35,646 nt of DNA from Nitrospirota bacterium. Its GTDB lineage: Bacteria; Nitrospirota; Nitrospiria; Nitrospirales; UBA8639. The position numbers were made by a program, and so were the translations under genes. Location of the stretch: the NCBI GenBank assembly GCA_003695915.1, contig RFGF01000121.1:1-35646 (forward strand). The letters are read 5' to 3'. Of this stretch, positions 35,511 to 35,646 are shown in pieces; the stretch's first letter is position 1; each line of letters opens with the position of its first letter. The notes under the pieces were generated by a model. That model ran no database searches, was not told where the DNA came from, and saw only the letters and a list, made by a program, of their open reading frames with translations.

Positions 35511-35646
35511 ATGAGAAAGAGCGCACAGCGACGGGAGGCGAGTCAAGGCATCTCTGGGACCATCTGGAGGCGTTTGTGCGCGGCCACATCCAGCAGTTCG
35601 GCCAGCGGCGGTGAGTTGAAGAGGGCACGACGCGGCTGGGCCGGGG
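35511..35646 (+). CDS. Start of an ORF or transposase, incomplete at the window edge
   Basis: An ATG at 35511 follows AGGAGG and opens a frame (MRKSAQRREASQGISGTIWR) to the window end. This frame has low-complexity Ser/Ala content. The next frame reads as an IS256-like transposase beginning (HLWDHLEAFVRGHIQQF). The real product may need a frameshift or may start at a different codon. Not resolvable within this window. Confidence 0.3.
   Translation, partial: MRKSAQRREASQGISGTIWRRLCAATSSSSASGGELKRARRGWAG

Larger units (their letters stand above)
35381..35646 (+). mobile_element. Left part of a probable IS256-like element
   Basis: Starting at or near GGGGGATTGTGACACGAGG, the sequence no longer fits the DUF488 gene. 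It leads through a structured leader into a frame reading ESRHLWDHLEAFVRGHIQQF and GQRR, stop, VEEGTTRLGRG. This resembles the N-terminus of IS256/Mutator-type transposases (EFVREQVQ...LLEEEVTELLGRG). The in-frame TGA at 35610-35612 suggests decay or a base error. The rest lies beyond the window, so the family assignment and left boundary are tentative. Confidence 0.45.

Noticed and set aside
35443-35646. IscB-type HEARO/omega-RNA followed by an IscB gene
   Set aside because: The reading frames after the fold lack the IscB PLMP start motif; the IS256-like start fits better.
1-35646. CRISPR array
   Set aside because: No regularly spaced direct repeats were seen anywhere in the window.

Overview
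The window looks like a chromosomal segment of a free-living Gram-negative bacterium of moderate GC. The best guess is the Nitrospirota (Nitrospira-like). This rests on overall gene flavour and not on a diagnostic marker, so it is an inference. Outer-membrane features (a lipoprotein, a TraT-like outer-membrane protein, TatA) support a diderm cell. No rRNA genes and no CRISPR array were seen.

Layout. Bases 1-3.7 kb are a decayed zone: unrecognised coding remnants, a TSUP-type membrane transporter with a homopolymer frameshift, and a dead IS3-family insertion sequence. At 3.7-8.0 kb a Na+/sugar-type symporter and a six-hairpin glycosidase are divergently transcribed. At 8.3-10.4 kb lies the relic of an integrated element (5'-truncated traT, an excisionase-like HTH gene, a tyrosine integrase broken by several frameshifts) ending against an intact tRNA-Ser(GCU). 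An unknown 381-codon gene, a small lipoprotein and a zinc-ribbon protein follow. A minus-strand magnesium/mechanosensitive cluster runs from 16990 down to 13110 (MscS-like, MgtE-N/CBS sensor without channel, full MgtE, CBS protein), and the first three genes overlap one another.

An IS200/IS605 element (tnpA+tnpB) sits at about 17.0-18.7 kb, directly upstream of the MscS-like gene. Its TnpA appears to lack the catalytic tyrosine, while TnpB keeps all its RuvC residues. After about 1 kb of decayed sequence, 19.7-25.2 kb holds alpha-glucan genes (malQ, glgX) flanking a YtxH-type protein and tatA. A methyltransferase and a ProA-like protein whose catalytic cysteine is serine follow. The conserved translation block rpsB-tsf-pyrH-frr and alr fills 28.8-32.8 kb, followed by a small thiamine-binding-type protein and an unknown gene on the opposite strand.

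The last 1.7 kb is again mobile-element debris: an IS3 OrfA remnant, a truncated DUF488 gene, and the start of another element with an IS256-like transposase beginning. Just before that beginning is a compact, perfectly paired RNA-like fold that contains the Shine-Dalgarno sequence.

Functionally, the symporter, glycosidase, MalQ and GlgX suggest uptake or mobilisation of glucose polymers. The MscS/MgtE cluster suggests coordinated ionic and osmotic control. The most notable oddities are the TnpA/TnpB pair at the mscS operon, the cysteine-less ProA paralogue, the channel-less MgtE sensor and the structured leader at the right edge.
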